64,000 nt of DNA, from the NCBI GenBank assembly GCA_902800715.1, contig CADCFN010000012.1, positions 1 to 64,000 of the forward strand, written 5' to 3'. A model generated the notes under the pieces. The model was not told the DNA's origin. It ran no database searches and was given only the letters and a program-made list of their open reading frames with translations. This DNA is from an uncultured Bacteroidales bacterium (GTDB lineage: Bacteria > Bacteroidota > Bacteroidia > Bacteroidales > Muribaculaceae). Shown piece by piece: positions 25,010 to 35,382 of the stretch. Both the position numbers and the translations under genes were made by a program. Each line of letters begins with the position of its first letter. The first letter of the stretch is position 1.

Positions 25010-26089
25010 TTAATTCTCATCTTTGTTATGCTCGCTGTCCAACAAGGGAAATTCAGTTCGGTAAGGTAACTCTTTGCCAAATGCTTCAACTTCATCGGCT
25101 ACAACTCGTTTCAACTCTTCCTGTGGGATAATCAGCTGATATTCGGCTACACCGATAGGTTTGCCCATATCTTCAAGAGCCAGTTCTACTTCAACTTTAT
25201 CCTTTTCTGCACAAAGTATAATTCCGATAGAGCGGTTTTCATCGTCTTGCCGTTCAAGACGATCCAGTAAAGAGAGATAATAGTTCATCTTGCCTGCATA
25301 TTCGGGCTTGAATTCGCCAATCTTCAGATCAAAGGCGACAAGGCAACGCAATCCACGATGATAAAATAGCATATCCACTCGACTGACTTTGCCATTATAC
25401 TCAAGTTCATGCTGATTACCGATATATGTGAAACCTCGTCCCAATTCTAGCAAGAATTGTTTGACTTTACTGACAAGCCTCGCTTCAAGTTCCGTTTCAA
25501 GAATTGGATTGCGAACACCAAGGAAACCAAGATTATAGCTACTACGGAAAACATCATCGGCAAGTTGTGCTTGTGCTGTCGGTAATGTCAATGCAAAGTT
25601 GTTGTCAGCGGTCTCATTTTCTCTCAAATGCATTTGCATACTGATAGCATTTGTCAACAAGTCTCTGCTCCAGCCTTTAGCAATTGTTTCCTGGGCGTAA
25701 TAGAGAATCGCCTTATCATCTTTCCCGAACTTCTGCATCAGTTTAAGCGTATGCCCCCAAGGCAAAACTGCAACAGCCTGTCGCAGTTTTGGATCACTGT
25801 CGCAAAACCGTTCATAGAACTTTTTCATGTCCCACAGGTTGCGCGGCGACATTCCCATTTGAGGAAAACGCTTTTTCAAATCCATGGATAGCCGATTAAC
25901 GACACCGCTTCCATGTTTATTTTCCAATTTCTTGTCATGCAACAACTTGCCAAGTTCCCAGTGCGCAGACCCTATTGCCGATATGAGACTAGCGGCTACA
26001 ATGTTGCGTGCTTTGTCAATAACTGCGACAGCCTGTCGCAGAATTGAGTTATATTCTGATTCGGGGACATGAATTGTAATATCTGCCAT
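25010..26089 (-). CDS. YhcG-type PD-(D/E)XK nuclease domain protein (DUF1016)
   Basis: A 359-residue protein of the DUF1016/YhcG family. The N-terminal helical part (about 1-150) has the family's NLWDMKKFYERF and LPWGHTLKLMQKF segments; the C-terminal part is a PD-(D/E)XK nuclease domain with RVDMLFYHRGLRCLVAFDLK as the Asp...(D)LK catalytic strand, then FKPEYAGKMNYYLSLLD. ATG at 26089 is preferred over an in-frame upstream codon at 26128. Two palindromes of the CTGCGACAG / CTGTCGCAG type are embedded in the coding sequence and both encode RQAVAV. A second YhcG gene is at 47167-48210. Genomic context gives no restriction-modification partner. Solo YhcG genes are common and their role is unsettled. 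Confidence 0.88.
   Translation of the reverse strand: MADITIHVPESEYNSILRQAVAVIDKARNIVAASLISAIGSAHWELGKLLHDKKLENKHGSGVVNRLSMDLKKRFPQMGMSPRNLWDMKKFYERFCDSDPKLRQAVAVLPWGHTLKLMQKFGKDDKAILYYAQETIAKGWSRDLLTNAISMQMHLRENETADNNFALTLPTAQAQLADDVFRSSYNLGFLGVRNPILETELEARLVSKVKQFLLELGRGFTYIGNQHELEYNGKVSRVDMLFYHRGLRCLVAFDLKIGEFKPEYAGKMNYYLSLLDRLERQDDENRSIGIILCAEKDKVEVELALEDMGKPIGVAEYQLIIPQEELKRVVADEVEAFGKELPYRTEFPLLDSEHNKDEN
25764..25790. repeat. Palindrome A inside the YhcG gene
   Basis: Arms AAAACTGCAACAG and CTGTCGCAGTTTT around a single C, with one mismatch. It lies inside coding sequence and encodes the RQAVAV segment before LPWGH. Confidence 0.7.
26023..26041. repeat. Palindrome B inside the YhcG gene
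   Basis: CTGCGACAG, centre C, CTGTCGCAG: a perfect 9-bp-arm palindrome near the 5' end of the gene. It also encodes RQAVAV. Confidence 0.8.
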
Positions 26090-26253
26090 GATATGCTTGA
26101 TTTGTTGAAAGTCGTGGCAAATATACACATTTTTCTTGTATCATCATTTAGAACAAATTGGCATTGCTCGCCATTCGGCTCTCAAATAATGGTGGCTAAA
26201 AAGTTTGTTGATGTAGAAATTACAGAATTGCGATACACCGTTATGAAACCTTG

Positions 26254-27270
26254 TTAGATGATGACTCGCTGGAAGGGGGGGGCGGTGATGTCGCAGAAGT
26301 CTTTGTCGAGGAATTTGTAGTGGCCGGCGATGGCTATCATGGCGGCATTGTCGGTCGTGAAGACACGTTTAGGGATGAAAGCCTTGAGACGGTGACGGCG
26401 GGCGTAATCCTCGACTGCGGCACGCATACCGCTGTTGGCCGACACACCGCCGCCGATGGCGATGGTCCGTATGCCAGTGTCCTTGATTGCCTTGCCGAAC
26501 TTGTCCATCAGAATCTCGATGATGGTGCGTTGCAGCGAAGCGGCCAAATCAGCCTTGTTCTCCTCGATGAAATTGGGATTTTCCTTGAAGGCATCGCGCA
26601 GGGTGTAGAGGAACGAGGTCTTCAAACCGCTGAAGCTGTAGTTATAGCCATCGACATGAGGCTTGGCAAACTTAAAGGCTTTAGCGTTGCCCTCGGCTGC
26701 CAGGCGGTCAATGACGGGACCACCGGGATAAGGCAGACCCATGACCTTAGCACACTTGTCGAATGCCTCGCCAGCGGCATCGTCGATAGTCTGTCCCAGC
26801 ACCTCCATGTCACGGGGTGAATTAACCTTGATAATCTGCGAATTACCGCCACTGATGAGCAGGCACAGGTAAGGGAATTCAGGCACCTCGGCATCGGGGT
26901 CCTCCTTGACGAAGTGGGAAAGCACATGACCATGCAGGTGGTTCACATCAACCAGCGGAATGTCGAGCGCTAGTGCCAAGCCCTTGGCAAAAGAGGTGCC
27001 CACATGAAGCGATCCGGGCAGTCCGGGACCACGCGTGAAGGCGATGGCATCGATATCCTTGCGGTCGATGCCCGCCTGACGGATGGCCTCGCTCACGACG
27101 GGCACGATGTTCTGCTGGTGGGCACGCGAAGCCAACTCAGGCACCACGCCACCGTAAGCCTCATGGACCCGCTGGCTAGCAATGACATTACTCAACAGCA
27201 CGGTATCGCGCAATACCGCTGCCGACGTGTCGTCGCACGACGATTCTATACCTAATATCGTTACACTCAT
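26254..27270 (-). CDS. tsaD: tRNA N6-threonylcarbamoyladenosine transferase TsaD
   Basis: A 338-residue TsaD (Kae1/YgjD), which transfers the threonylcarbamoyl group to A37 of ANN-decoding tRNAs. The ASKHA-fold motifs are intact: GIESSCDDTSAAVL at the start, GGVVPELASRAHQ, the metal-binding His111 and His115 in VNHLHGHVLSH, PGGPVIDRLA and AIGGGVSANSGMR near the C-terminus. Length is normal. A -7 box lies about 28 bp before the ATG and the intervening leader is a CTGA repeat. TamB is on the same strand upstream beyond DUF4421, an arrangement resembling other Bacteroidales. Confidence 0.97.
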   Translation of the reverse strand: MSVTILGIESSCDDTSAAVLRDTVLLSNVIASQRVHEAYGGVVPELASRAHQQNIVPVVSEAIRQAGIDRKDIDAIAFTRGPGLPGSLHVGTSFAKGLALALDIPLVDVNHLHGHVLSHFVKEDPDAEVPEFPYLCLLISGGNSQIIKVNSPRDMEVLGQTIDDAAGEAFDKCAKVMGLPYPGGPVIDRLAAEGNAKAFKFAKPHVDGYNYSFSGLKTSFLYTLRDAFKENPNFIEENKADLAASLQRTIIEILMDKFGKAIKDTGIRTIAIGGGVSANSGMRAAVEDYARRHRLKAFIPKRVFTTDNAAMIAIAGHYKFLDKDFCDITAPPFQRVII

Positions 27271-27290
27271 CAGTTGTCAGTTTTCAGTTT
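27271..27290 (-). repeat. CTGA-rich leader repeat before tsaD
   Basis: On the minus strand AAACTGAAAACTGACAACTG abuts the tsaD ATG. It fills nearly the whole interval between the -7 box and the start codon. Confidence 0.75.
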
Positions 27291-27297
27291 GAGGGTG

Positions 27298-27305
27298 CAA
27301 AGGTA
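27298..27305 (-). promoter_or_regulatory. Promoter -7 box of tsaD
   Basis: TACCTTTG on the minus strand (27305-27298). No good -33 box is seen at the expected distance. Confidence 0.55.
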
Positions 27306-27314
27306 CTAATTTTT

Positions 27315-28505
27315 TCAGAAGCGGAATCCCGCTGAGAGGTCGAAGTTACTATAGCTGTTGTAGAAACTGTGCAGACGGCTCTGGTACCAATGTCCCTCAT
27401 GGTTGAAGTTGAAGGCATAGAAGAAGTTGCCTGCCGTACGCACCAGCGCCATTTTAGCCGTCAAATTGGTAGACAAGAGCGACCGTTTGCCGTCGATGGA
27501 GTTGGGGAAACTGTGACGGTAGCCGATGCTTGGAGCCACAGTAATATTGTATAGCCAGCCATGATGGAAAACCCAACTGTAGCCATAACCAAACATGAAT
27601 CCGAAGTCACGGTAACGGAAACGGTAATCGGTCACCTTGTCGGGCAGATGTTTCTTGAGGTCTTCGTCCAATTTGCTCAAGTCCATGACCACGTCCTGAT
27701 GGCTCAGGTAGATGCCCGTGAGCAATGAGCCGGAGCTGCGCTTCTGATACTTGGAGAAGCAATAGGCAGCCGCCTGGGAATAGTGGGTGTGGTTAAAGAT
27801 ATAATAGGCATCCAGACCATAGCCCTCGCGCTTGAGTCCAGGGAAAATCCTGCTGCCTATCCATCTGCCCAAGCGGTTGATGTGCACCGTACTCTCGTCG
27901 TTCTTGCGGTAATAGGCCTCGACAAAGATGCGCGATGTGGTAAACGAGAACTGAAGCCTGCGGTTGCGGATGAAGTTGCCCGCCAACAGGTCTCGCACGT
28001 TGAACATATAGGTAAAACTCAAGCCCATGCCCGAAATATGGAAACCGAACAGCGATGTGACATCACTGTTCATCTGAATTGGGGTTTTCCAGTTGCTCAG
28101 GTGACCGCTGTAGAAATCAATCCAGTTGTTGTTCTTGACCATGACTTTCCACTTGCGGCCCGTGTATTTTCCGGGATTCTCCACATAGGTGGTATCATAG
28201 TAATTGAACATGTAATTGGCCCAACGGTAACCTTTAAAACAGAAATCAATAAACTTGGGATACAGAATGCTCGTGTCGTTGATGTTCCATCCCTGCCTGA
28301 AAATCTGCTTTTTCCAGCGCTCCTTGAGCGGAATACTGTCCAGAGCCATGGCTACACTGTCGAGACGCACGGCAAGGGTGTCAACGGTCGCGGGTGCGAT
28401 GGCAATGCTATCAACTTCCAGAGTAACACTTTCCTGTGCAGCACATATCATCACACTGCTGCAAAGTACTACCAGCAACCCTATGAGAAACCGCTTTACC
28501 ATCAT
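27315..28505 (-). CDS. DUF4421 family outer-membrane-like protein
   Basis: A 396-residue exported protein of the DUF4421 family. After a signal peptide (MMVKRFLIGLLVVLCSSVMI CAAQ) comes an Asp/Val/Thr-rich stretch and a C-terminal region of alternating strands ending in an aromatic residue (YNSYSNFDLSAGFRF, terminal Phe), the pattern of an outer-membrane beta-barrel. FHISGMGLSFTYMFNVRDLL is characteristic. The ATG overlaps the TGA of tamB by 4 bp, so it is translationally coupled to TamB and probably acts with it in the outer membrane (inference). Confidence 0.8.
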   Translation of the reverse strand: MMVKRFLIGLLVVLCSSVMICAAQESVTLEVDSIAIAPATVDTLAVRLDSVAMALDSIPLKERWKKQIFRQGWNINDTSILYPKFIDFCFKGYRWANYMFNYYDTTYVENPGKYTGRKWKVMVKNNNWIDFYSGHLSNWKTPIQMNSDVTSLFGFHISGMGLSFTYMFNVRDLLAGNFIRNRRLQFSFTTSRIFVEAYYRKNDESTVHINRLGRWIGSRIFPGLKREGYGLDAYYIFNHTHYSQAAAYCFSKYQKRSSGSLLTGIYLSHQDVVMDLSKLDEDLKKHLPDKVTDYRFRYRDFGFMFGYGYSWVFHHGWLYNITVAPSIGYRHSFPNSIDGKRSLLSTNLTAKMALVRTAGNFFYAFNFNHEGHWYQSRLHSFYNSYSNFDLSAGFRF

Positions 28506-31500
28506 CTATCGATTGAGGGTGATTGGGCTGAACGCAACGTGACCATGGGAACAGGGTAACACACACTGGTGTCACCGTTCTGTTCGGGTGATTGAATCCG
28601 GCGGGGCACACTGTCCTCCTTGGAACCCGGCACATTGAGCTCTTTTTCCTTCTTCCTCGCCTTGGGCTTGTCAAAGTCGTGTTTCCACACGATACCCACG
28701 CCCTGGGTGGTCAACGCGTTTCGCAAGTAGTAGTTCTGATCATTGAAGTGGTTATAGGCCTTCAGGCGGATAGAGCCCTTGCTGTTGAGCAGGTATTCCA
28801 GGTCAAAGTCACCAATGAAATTGGTGTTGGTCGTGTTGTAAGTATTGTCCCTATAGCCGAAATTGCCGTTGAGCAACAAGCGGTTATTGAGCAACTGGCT
28901 GGAAAGGGCGACATCGACCTCGACATCACTGAAGTCACCCTTGTTGGTTCTCACATTGGGCGCAATGGAGATGTTCTCGGACATCTTGCCCAAGATGTTA
29001 CTCAACTGACCCGCGATGGTCGATGAAGCCACCGAAGTGAGGAACTCGTTCTGGTGAGCCGAAGTACCCATATACTCAGGTGTATAGAAGCGGTTGAGTG
29101 CCAACAGATAGATAATCTGGCGATTCATCATCTCATCGGTACTGATGATGCTCTTGACCTTATTGTGAGCCTCGGCGGTGAGTGACGGGAACTCCAAGTC
29201 AAAGGATATGTCAGGTTGGCTGATGATGCCCTTGGCACGCAGCACTGCAAGAACAGGCACACTGGTGCGTTTCAGGTCGGGGTCCTCAGCGAAGGACTCA
29301 TCCAGGTCGCGGATGTTGGCATTGAGCGTGTAGAGGGCCTCCAAGTCAAGTATGGCGGCATAGGGGTCACCCTGGAAACTGATGCTGCTGCCGTCGCGGA
29401 TGGTAAAGTCCTTGAGGATAACATCCTGCAAGGTGAAATTATAGGTGCCCTTGTCAAGGGTATATTTGCCGTAAGTTTCCAACTCACCATTGTTATTATA
29501 AGTGAGGCGCATGTGGCCACTACCCGTTGCCTTGATGCGGTCGCCACCGACGGGGTCCATAATCACGGTGAGCGCCAAATCGGGCGTAATATCGCCTTGC
29601 AGGTCGATATTATAGGCGCTGGGCTCGGTGTTTACCTGCGGCTTCACCTGCTGCTTCAGCTGGCTGAGAACTAAATCCACCGAATCGGTTTCCTGCTCAG
29701 TTTCTTGGATGGCCGGCACATTACGGTCACGGAAGGTGATGAAGTTGTAATTGTCGGCTTGCTCGGTGTCGCTCATCACCAGTGTGAATTTGCTGTGCGG
29801 TGCCGACGACATATTGACACTGATGTTGACGATACCCGGGCCACCCTCAACAAAGCAGGAGCCATTGCCGTAGATAGTGCCATACCAATCGGGATTGATA
29901 GTCGGATTGGTATCATAGCTCAAGAAATTGCGGGCATCGGTAATGGCGAACTTGAATTCCGGATTGTGGAAGGCATCATGCTTGAGCCAGCCGCCCAATT
30001 TCGCCTCGTGGCCATCACGGTCGTGGATGGGGATACTCTTGAACTCAATGAAGTTGGGAACAATGTGTATGGGCGCGTTGCTGGCGGTATAGTAGCAGTT
30101 CACATAGTCAATCAGGAACCGCAGCGAGTCGGCAACGACGTCACCCTTCAGGTTGATGGTGTGGAAGTTACCGTACAAGGTAGCCTTGCCCGACATCTCG
30201 CCCTGCACGTCACTGGTAAAGGCCTCCATGTAGGGCTTGAGGAATTCCACATTGGCGTGGTCGGTGTCAAACTCGATGTACAGCGAGTCATCGGCGACAT
30301 AGATGCCACCGTCAATCAAGCTCTTGCGTCCGTTGGGCTGATTGATGTCACCAGTAACCATGATGCCGCGCGTGTCATTGTTGTAATTCACAGCGATGTC
30401 AAGGTCGCCCATGACGCTGCCGTTATAGGAGATATCCTTGATGTTCAGGCTGGGAGTGTACAGGCGTGGACTGCCCGACAGCAGGTCTCTAGCATACACC
30501 TTACTGGTTGCTCGTCCACCAAAGTCCACATGGTCGATAGCCAGAGTCTCGAAAATGTAGTCCAAGTTCAAATCATTCATTTCGAGGCACAGCTCATCGT
30601 CGGGATTATGCGACACCTTGCCGTCGATGTGGATGAACTGGTCGCGTCGGCCGCCAGACAGATTCTCCACCTCAATCACGCCGTTGTCAACGCCGATGCG
30701 CCCCCTCTGCACTTCCCAGATGGTATCATTGAAAACCAGTTGGGACGGGTGGATATCGATATCGGCCTTGAGTTTGCCATCGGTGCCGCGGTCGAGCAAT
30801 CCCGTCACGTTGAGATTGCCGTGGAAATCGCGTTCGAGGGGCATGCGCCATGCCAGGTTGGCATCGATGGTGTTGTTCTGGCCGCTGGCATCAAAGTTGA
30901 GGTCAATCATGCCCTTCTTGGCAGGATAACTCGACTGCAGGTTCATCACGACCTTGTCGTTGATGCTGTCCAACTCAATCAGCAGGCGCGTTTTCTCGAT
31001 GACCTTGTTGTTGCCCTGCACAATCAATGGGGCATCTACCACCAAGTCAAATGTCTTGTCACTCTCGTTGAGGTTACCCTCGATAATGGTGCGGTAAGCC
31101 AAACGGAAAGGCAGATTGTGCATCTCATGCAGCGTCTCGTCGGGGTTGACAACGAAATTCAGGCGCAAGTCATTGGGCAAGCCACTGTGGGTATAATTGG
31201 CATAGTCACCAAAATACTCAGGGAAGGCGCCTGCCAGCAAGTGCTTGACCGTGGGCACAATGGTCTTGAAGTCATATTCACCCGAGATAAAGCCATCCAG
31301 ATGGTCGCTCTCGATGCTGATGACCTTGTCGACGCTGCTATTGTCGGCATTGAGCTGCAGATGGTTGAATTTCAAGCCTTTGCCTTCATTATCAACAAAG
31401 GAGAAATCATTGACCTCGAGGTGGCCCGACACATTGTCGAGCGAATTGCCCCAGAACGATGCCGTTGCCGTGGCCTCCAAGCGGTGATTGGGATATTTAT

Positions 31501-33121
31501 CGGTGAGTCCCAGGCGGGCAAGATTCAGCCCGTTGGTTTCCACATTAATGTCATAATTGGAGTTCTCGCCGTTGAGCGCAGCCTTACCGTCAAGCTTGAT
31601 GCGGCCATTGGCGTCATTCATCGAGAGCATGCCAGTGAAATCATTGCCCTGCTTGTCCACATCGGCGGTGATGTCGTGGTAACGCGCACCCTTGAAGTCA
31701 ACAAAGGGGATGTGTCCCTGCAGATGCCCCGACACGTCATTGCCCGCTATCAAGGCGTCAACCTGAGCATCGATGGCGACCTGTCCAAGCAGGTCATGCT
31801 TGTCTAACAGGGTACCCAGATTCAAGCCCTCGGTCTTGACATGGCCCGTGAAACGGTTGGCACCAGACTGCTGTGCTAATGTGCCGTTGAGGTCGGCACT
31901 GCCCAGCGCAGTTCCCACTTTGCCGTTAAAAGTCGTCTGGCTGGGACGGTTGTGCAACTCACCATCGATACTCACGTTGCCGCAGCGCGAGATGATGCCA
32001 CGCGCCTGTGGCGAGAGTTTTGGAACAAGACTGGTGAGTTGGGACAACTTGCCCGCCGACGCATTCAGATTGATGCGGTCCAAGTCCAGCGAACGGTATC
32101 CGCCACCGGTGGGCAGCGTCATGCCACCACGGGCATTGAGCGTGAGGGCTCCATCGTCCGAGCTAAGGCTCAGAACAGGCACCTCGAGGCGCGAGCCGTC
32201 ACGCACGACGGTTGTCGTGATGTCCCACGGTTCGTTAAATTGCTTGAGCTCAGGTGCCAGGGCAGCCAAGTCCGACGGGGTGATAGTGCTGCCAGGGGTG
32301 CTTACACGCAGCGGCATCTGCCGCAATTCCTGACCCAGGTTCTTGAGCGAGGAATACTCCAGGTGCAGGTCATCCAGGCGGATATCGCTATTGGGAAGCT
32401 GTAACTTGATGTCCTTCACATCAAGAGCATTATCGGTGATATGGACATTGGTGGTCAATCGTTTGAGCGACAGTCCGCTGCCCTCATCAAACGAGAGGCG
32501 CTTCACCTTGATGTCAAAGTCATTATTCTTCAACTGCGGCAAGGAGAGGTCGGCACGCAGGTTGGTCACTGCCAGATGGTTAGGATCCAAACGGCCTGGT
32601 TTGCGAGGCTGGTCAAGGACATCGTAGGTCAATGCCGACTGGCGTATCACCACCGTCTTGACCTGCACATCAAACGGCTTGGGCGGCTTGTCATCCTTGG
32701 GTTTGAAGGCGTCGATGATAAACTGCAGATTGGTGGGGCTGTCCTTGTCGGGGCGTGTCACACGACCATCCAGACCGATAATTTCGCCATAGGTAATCAC
32801 AACGCGATGGTCGGCTATCAGCTCCTTGAGACTGATGCCCGCCCCCAACTTCTCGATAGCGAGCAACGAGCCGCCTTGCTGGTCTTTGACTTGGACATCC
32901 TTGAGTTCCAGTTGGTTAAAAGGAGTTATCGATACCGAGCCTATTTTCACCTCGGTATCCAGAAATTCGCTCAAGGCTTTCTCACCTTTCTGGCACAAGC
33001 GTTCCTGCACGGGAGGTAACAGCAGCAACAGATAGAGCAGTGCAAAGAGGGCAACGACAGCCACCAGTGCGGTCACTACCACACTGCGCAACACGTTGTA
33101 TGTGCCTCTTGTGATGTTCAT
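28502..33121 (-). CDS. tamB: TamB-type translocation and assembly module protein
   Basis: A 1539-residue TamB/DUF490 protein, an AsmA-like bridge spanning the periplasm that is implicated in outer-membrane lipid transport and assembly. A single N-terminal membrane helix (about 13-34, ALVAVVALFALLYLLLLLPP) is followed by a very long repeated beta-rich body (AsmA-like, DVQVKDQQGGSLLAIEKL near 73-90) and the C-terminal DUF490 domain (about 1090-1500; VILKDFTIRDGSSISFQGD, TSVPVLAVLRAKGIISQPDI, GQLSNILGKM). The length is normal. It lies 70 bp downstream of nadE and is coupled to DUF4421. Confidence 0.95.
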   Translation of the reverse strand: MNITRGTYNVLRSVVVTALVAVVALFALLYLLLLLPPVQERLCQKGEKALSEFLDTEVKIGSVSITPFNQLELKDVQVKDQQGGSLLAIEKLGAGISLKELIADHRVVITYGEIIGLDGRVTRPDKDSPTNLQFIIDAFKPKDDKPPKPFDVQVKTVVIRQSALTYDVLDQPRKPGRLDPNHLAVTNLRADLSLPQLKNNDFDIKVKRLSFDEGSGLSLKRLTTNVHITDNALDVKDIKLQLPNSDIRLDDLHLEYSSLKNLGQELRQMPLRVSTPGSTITPSDLAALAPELKQFNEPWDITTTVVRDGSRLEVPVLSLSSDDGALTLNARGGMTLPTGGGYRSLDLDRINLNASAGKLSQLTSLVPKLSPQARGIISRCGNVSIDGELHNRPSQTTFNGKVGTALGSADLNGTLAQQSGANRFTGHVKTEGLNLGTLLDKHDLLGQVAIDAQVDALIAGNDVSGHLQGHIPFVDFKGARYHDITADVDKQGNDFTGMLSMNDANGRIKLDGKAALNGENSNYDINVETNGLNLARLGLTDKYPNHRLEATATASFWGNSLDNVSGHLEVNDFSFVDNEGKGLKFNHLQLNADNSSVDKVISIESDHLDGFISGEYDFKTIVPTVKHLLAGAFPEYFGDYANYTHSGLPNDLRLNFVVNPDETLHEMHNLPFRLAYRTIIEGNLNESDKTFDLVVDAPLIVQGNNKVIEKTRLLIELDSINDKVVMNLQSSYPAKKGMIDLNFDASGQNNTIDANLAWRMPLERDFHGNLNVTGLLDRGTDGKLKADIDIHPSQLVFNDTIWEVQRGRIGVDNGVIEVENLSGGRRDQFIHIDGKVSHNPDDELCLEMNDLNLDYIFETLAIDHVDFGGRATSKVYARDLLSGSPRLYTPSLNIKDISYNGSVMGDLDIAVNYNNDTRGIMVTGDINQPNGRKSLIDGGIYVADDSLYIEFDTDHANVEFLKPYMEAFTSDVQGEMSGKATLYGNFHTINLKGDVVADSLRFLIDYVNCYYTASNAPIHIVPNFIEFKSIPIHDRDGHEAKLGGWLKHDAFHNPEFKFAITDARNFLSYDTNPTINPDWYGTIYGNGSCFVEGGPGIVNISVNMSSAPHSKFTLVMSDTEQADNYNFITFRDRNVPAIQETEQETDSVDLVLSQLKQQVKPQVNTEPSAYNIDLQGDITPDLALTVIMDPVGGDRIKATGSGHMRLTYNNNGELETYGKYTLDKGTYNFTLQDVILKDFTIRDGSSISFQGDPYAAILDLEALYTLNANIRDLDESFAEDPDLKRTSVPVLAVLRAKGIISQPDISFDLEFPSLTAEAHNKVKSIISTDEMMNRQIIYLLALNRFYTPEYMGTSAHQNEFLTSVASSTIAGQLSNILGKMSENISIAPNVRTNKGDFSDVEVDVALSSQLLNNRLLLNGNFGYRDNTYNTTNTNFIGDFDLEYLLNSKGSIRLKAYNHFNDQNYYLRNALTTQGVGIVWKHDFDKPKARKKEKELNVPGSKEDSVPRRIQSPEQNGDTSVCYPVPMVTLRSAQSPSIDR

Positions 33122-33191
33122 GTTCCAGTTTTAGCGCTTGTTCTGCAAATCAGATGCCACTTTTGTCCCGATAAACTTAAAAGATGTTATT

Positions 33192-35180
33192 TCACTCGGG
33201 CAATTCGTCGCATTGTGCCAGCCACAGCCTAGACGAGGCGTCACTGGGCATGCGCCAGTCGCCGCGGGGCGACAGGGATACGCTACCCACCTTGGGACCG
33301 TCAGGCAGACAGGAGCGCTTGAATTGCTGACCAAAGAAGCGCTTGATGAACGTGCGCAGCCATTTTTTAATCGTTGCGTTGTCATATTCGCCCTTGAATG
33401 CCACGCGCGCCAACAGGTAGAGTTTAGCGGGTGTAAAGCCGTAGCGCAACATATTGAACAGGAAGAAGTCATGCAACTCATAGGGGCCAACAATGTCTTC
33501 GGTCACCTGCAGAATAGTGCCGTCTTTGGCAGCGGGTGTCAGTTCGGGGCTGATAGGTGTATTAAACACATCGAGCAATGTGTCGTGAATCGCTTGTCCC
33601 GCCTTGGTGCCGTCATTGAGTGAATCGGCAAACCAGTGCACCAGATGGCGCACCAGCGTCTTGGGGATGCTCACGTTGACATTGTACATCGACATGTGGT
33701 CACCGTTGTAGGTAGCCCAACCCAACGCCAGTTCTGACAAGTCGCCAGTACCGAGCACGAGACCGTTAATCTTATTCGAGAAGTCCATCAAAATTTGGGT
33801 GCGCTCACGCGCCTGGCTGTTCTCGTAGGTCACATCGTGGTTGTCAGGATCCTGACCGATATCTTTGAAGTGCTGCATCACAGCAGCCGCAATGCTGATT
33901 TCATGAAGCGTCACGCCGAGCGACTTGACCATCTCACAGGCATTGGTATAGGTGCGGTCGGTCGTGCCGAAACCCGGCATCGTGATGGCGTGGATGTCCT
34001 TGCGGTCACGTTCCATGCGGTCAAACGCCCGGACAGCGACCAGCAAGGCCAGCGTCGAATCCAATCCACCCGATACGCCAACGACTATCGTCTTGATGCC
34101 CGTGAAACTCAGACGGCGCATCAGGCCCTCGGTCTGAATGGCGATGATTTCCTCGCACCTGGCAGTAAGACGGTCATCCCCGGCAGGTACAAAGGGCAGA
34201 CGACGCACGGGACGCAGCAATTCCAGTTTCTCATAGTCCAGCGGGCCATTCACCACCATAGGCACACGCTCGAAGGGTGTGCCAAACTGCACCATGCTGT
34301 CGGCAAAACTGCCGTTGATGCGGCGTTCGTTCTCGAGGGCGGCGATGTCGATGTCGGCCACAGACATTTGGGCCTGGGTAGTGAAACGCTTCCCCTCGGC
34401 AAGCATCTTGCCGTTCTCGGCGATGACGGCGTTACCGCCAAAGACGAGGTCGGTGGTCGATTCACCATAGCCGCACGAGGCATAGACGTAGGCGGCGATG
34501 CAATGGGCACTCTGATGCTTGATGAGGTCCATCAAATAGGTGTGCTTGCCGATGAGTTCGTTGCTTGCCGACAGGTTGACGATGACGTTGGCACCGTTGA
34601 TGGCTGCAATGCTGCTGGGAGGAGCAGGCACCCACAGGTCCTCACAGATTTCCACAGCCACGCGGGCACGTCCCGCTTCAAAAATCTGATGGGTACCGAA
34701 AGGCACTTCTTCGTCCCCCACAGTGATGCTGTCCTTGCCGGCAATAGCAGTGATATTGCTCGTGGTAAACCAGCGTTTCTCGTAGAATTCCTTATAGTTG
34801 GGGATATAGGTCTTGGGCACCACCCACATCTCGCCGTGGTTGAGTACCACAGCACAATTGAATAGATGGCCGCTGCAACGCAGTGGAGCACCCACGACAA
34901 TCATCATGGGCGTGTCCTTATAATGGTCACGCAACATGACCAGCGCCTGCTCGGCCGCATCGAGCAACAGCTCGTTGCCGAAAAGGTCGGCACATGTGTA
35001 CCCGGTCACACACAACTCGGGCAGCACCACGATGTGGGCACTTGCCTTATAGGCCTGGTCAACGCTCTCGATGATGTGAGCCACATTGCCGTCAACATCG
35101 GCGACATTTACCTGAGGCACAACGGCTGCCACGCGCACCATACCGTAGTCGGTAACAGCATTCTTGCTTGTCTTTGCCAT
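33192..35180 (-). CDS. nadE: Glutamine-dependent NAD(+) synthetase
   Basis: A 662-residue enzyme converting nicotinate adenine dinucleotide to NAD with glutamine as nitrogen donor. The N-terminal nitrilase/glutaminase domain (about 1-290) shows the Glu-Lys-Cys triad: [21 protein letters not shown] and [10 protein letters not shown]. The C-terminal synthetase domain has the ATP-pyrophosphatase P-loop [15 protein letters not shown] and [19 protein letters not shown]. The start at 35180 ([20 protein letters not shown]) matches homologues; a longer reading to 35345 adds a non-conserved hydrophobic extension. tamB follows after 70 bp. Confidence 0.96.
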   Translation of the reverse strand: MAKTSKNAVTDYGMVRVAAVVPQVNVADVDGNVAHIIESVDQAYKASAHIVVLPELCVTGYTCADLFGNELLLDAAEQALVMLRDHYKDTPMMIVVGAPLRCSGHLFNCAVVLNHGEMWVVPKTYIPNYKEFYEKRWFTTSNITAIAGKDSITVGDEEVPFGTHQIFEAGRARVAVEICEDLWVPAPPSSIAAINGANVIVNLSASNELIGKHTYLMDLIKHQSAHCIAAYVYASCGYGESTTDLVFGGNAVIAENGKMLAEGKRFTTQAQMSVADIDIAALENERRINGSFADSMVQFGTPFERVPMVVNGPLDYEKLELLRPVRRLPFVPAGDDRLTARCEEIIAIQTEGLMRRLSFTGIKTIVVGVSGGLDSTLALLVAVRAFDRMERDRKDIHAITMPGFGTTDRTYTNACEMVKSLGVTLHEISIAAAVMQHFKDIGQDPDNHDVTYENSQARERTQILMDFSNKINGLVLGTGDLSELALGWATYNGDHMSMYNVNVSIPKTLVRHLVHWFADSLNDGTKAGQAIHDTLLDVFNTPISPELTPAAKDGTILQVTEDIVGPYELHDFFLFNMLRYGFTPAKLYLLARVAFKGEYDNATIKKWLRTFIKRFFGQQFKRSCLPDGPKVGSVSLSPRGDWRMPSDASSRLWLAQCDELPE

Positions 35181-35303
35181 ATCCTTAGCTATCGTTTCAA
35201 TTGGTTTAACTTGCAAAATTAAGAAAAAAAAGTGCAACCCTAGTATAAAAAAGTTCACTTTATTTGAATTAGGCGGCCAACATCGCATATTTCTCAATAA
35301 AAA

Positions 35304-35335
35304 CTTGCAAGTGTCGATGAATTGCAATATCTTTG
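35304..35335 (+). promoter_or_regulatory. Promoter of the small exported protein pair
   Basis: CTTG (35304-35307), 20 bp, TATCTTTG (35328-35335), followed by GCATC. Confidence 0.7.
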
Positions 35336-35382
35336 CATCTACCAAACGAATGTAAAACTACTAAAAAGGAAAGGATATTATT

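Noticed and set aside
29705-31807. 700-codon open frame on the plus strand inside tamB
   Set aside because: It is the antisense reading of the long tamB gene. Its composition (His, Val, Ile-rich) matches the complement of an Asp/Asn-rich coding region, and no family resemblance is seen.
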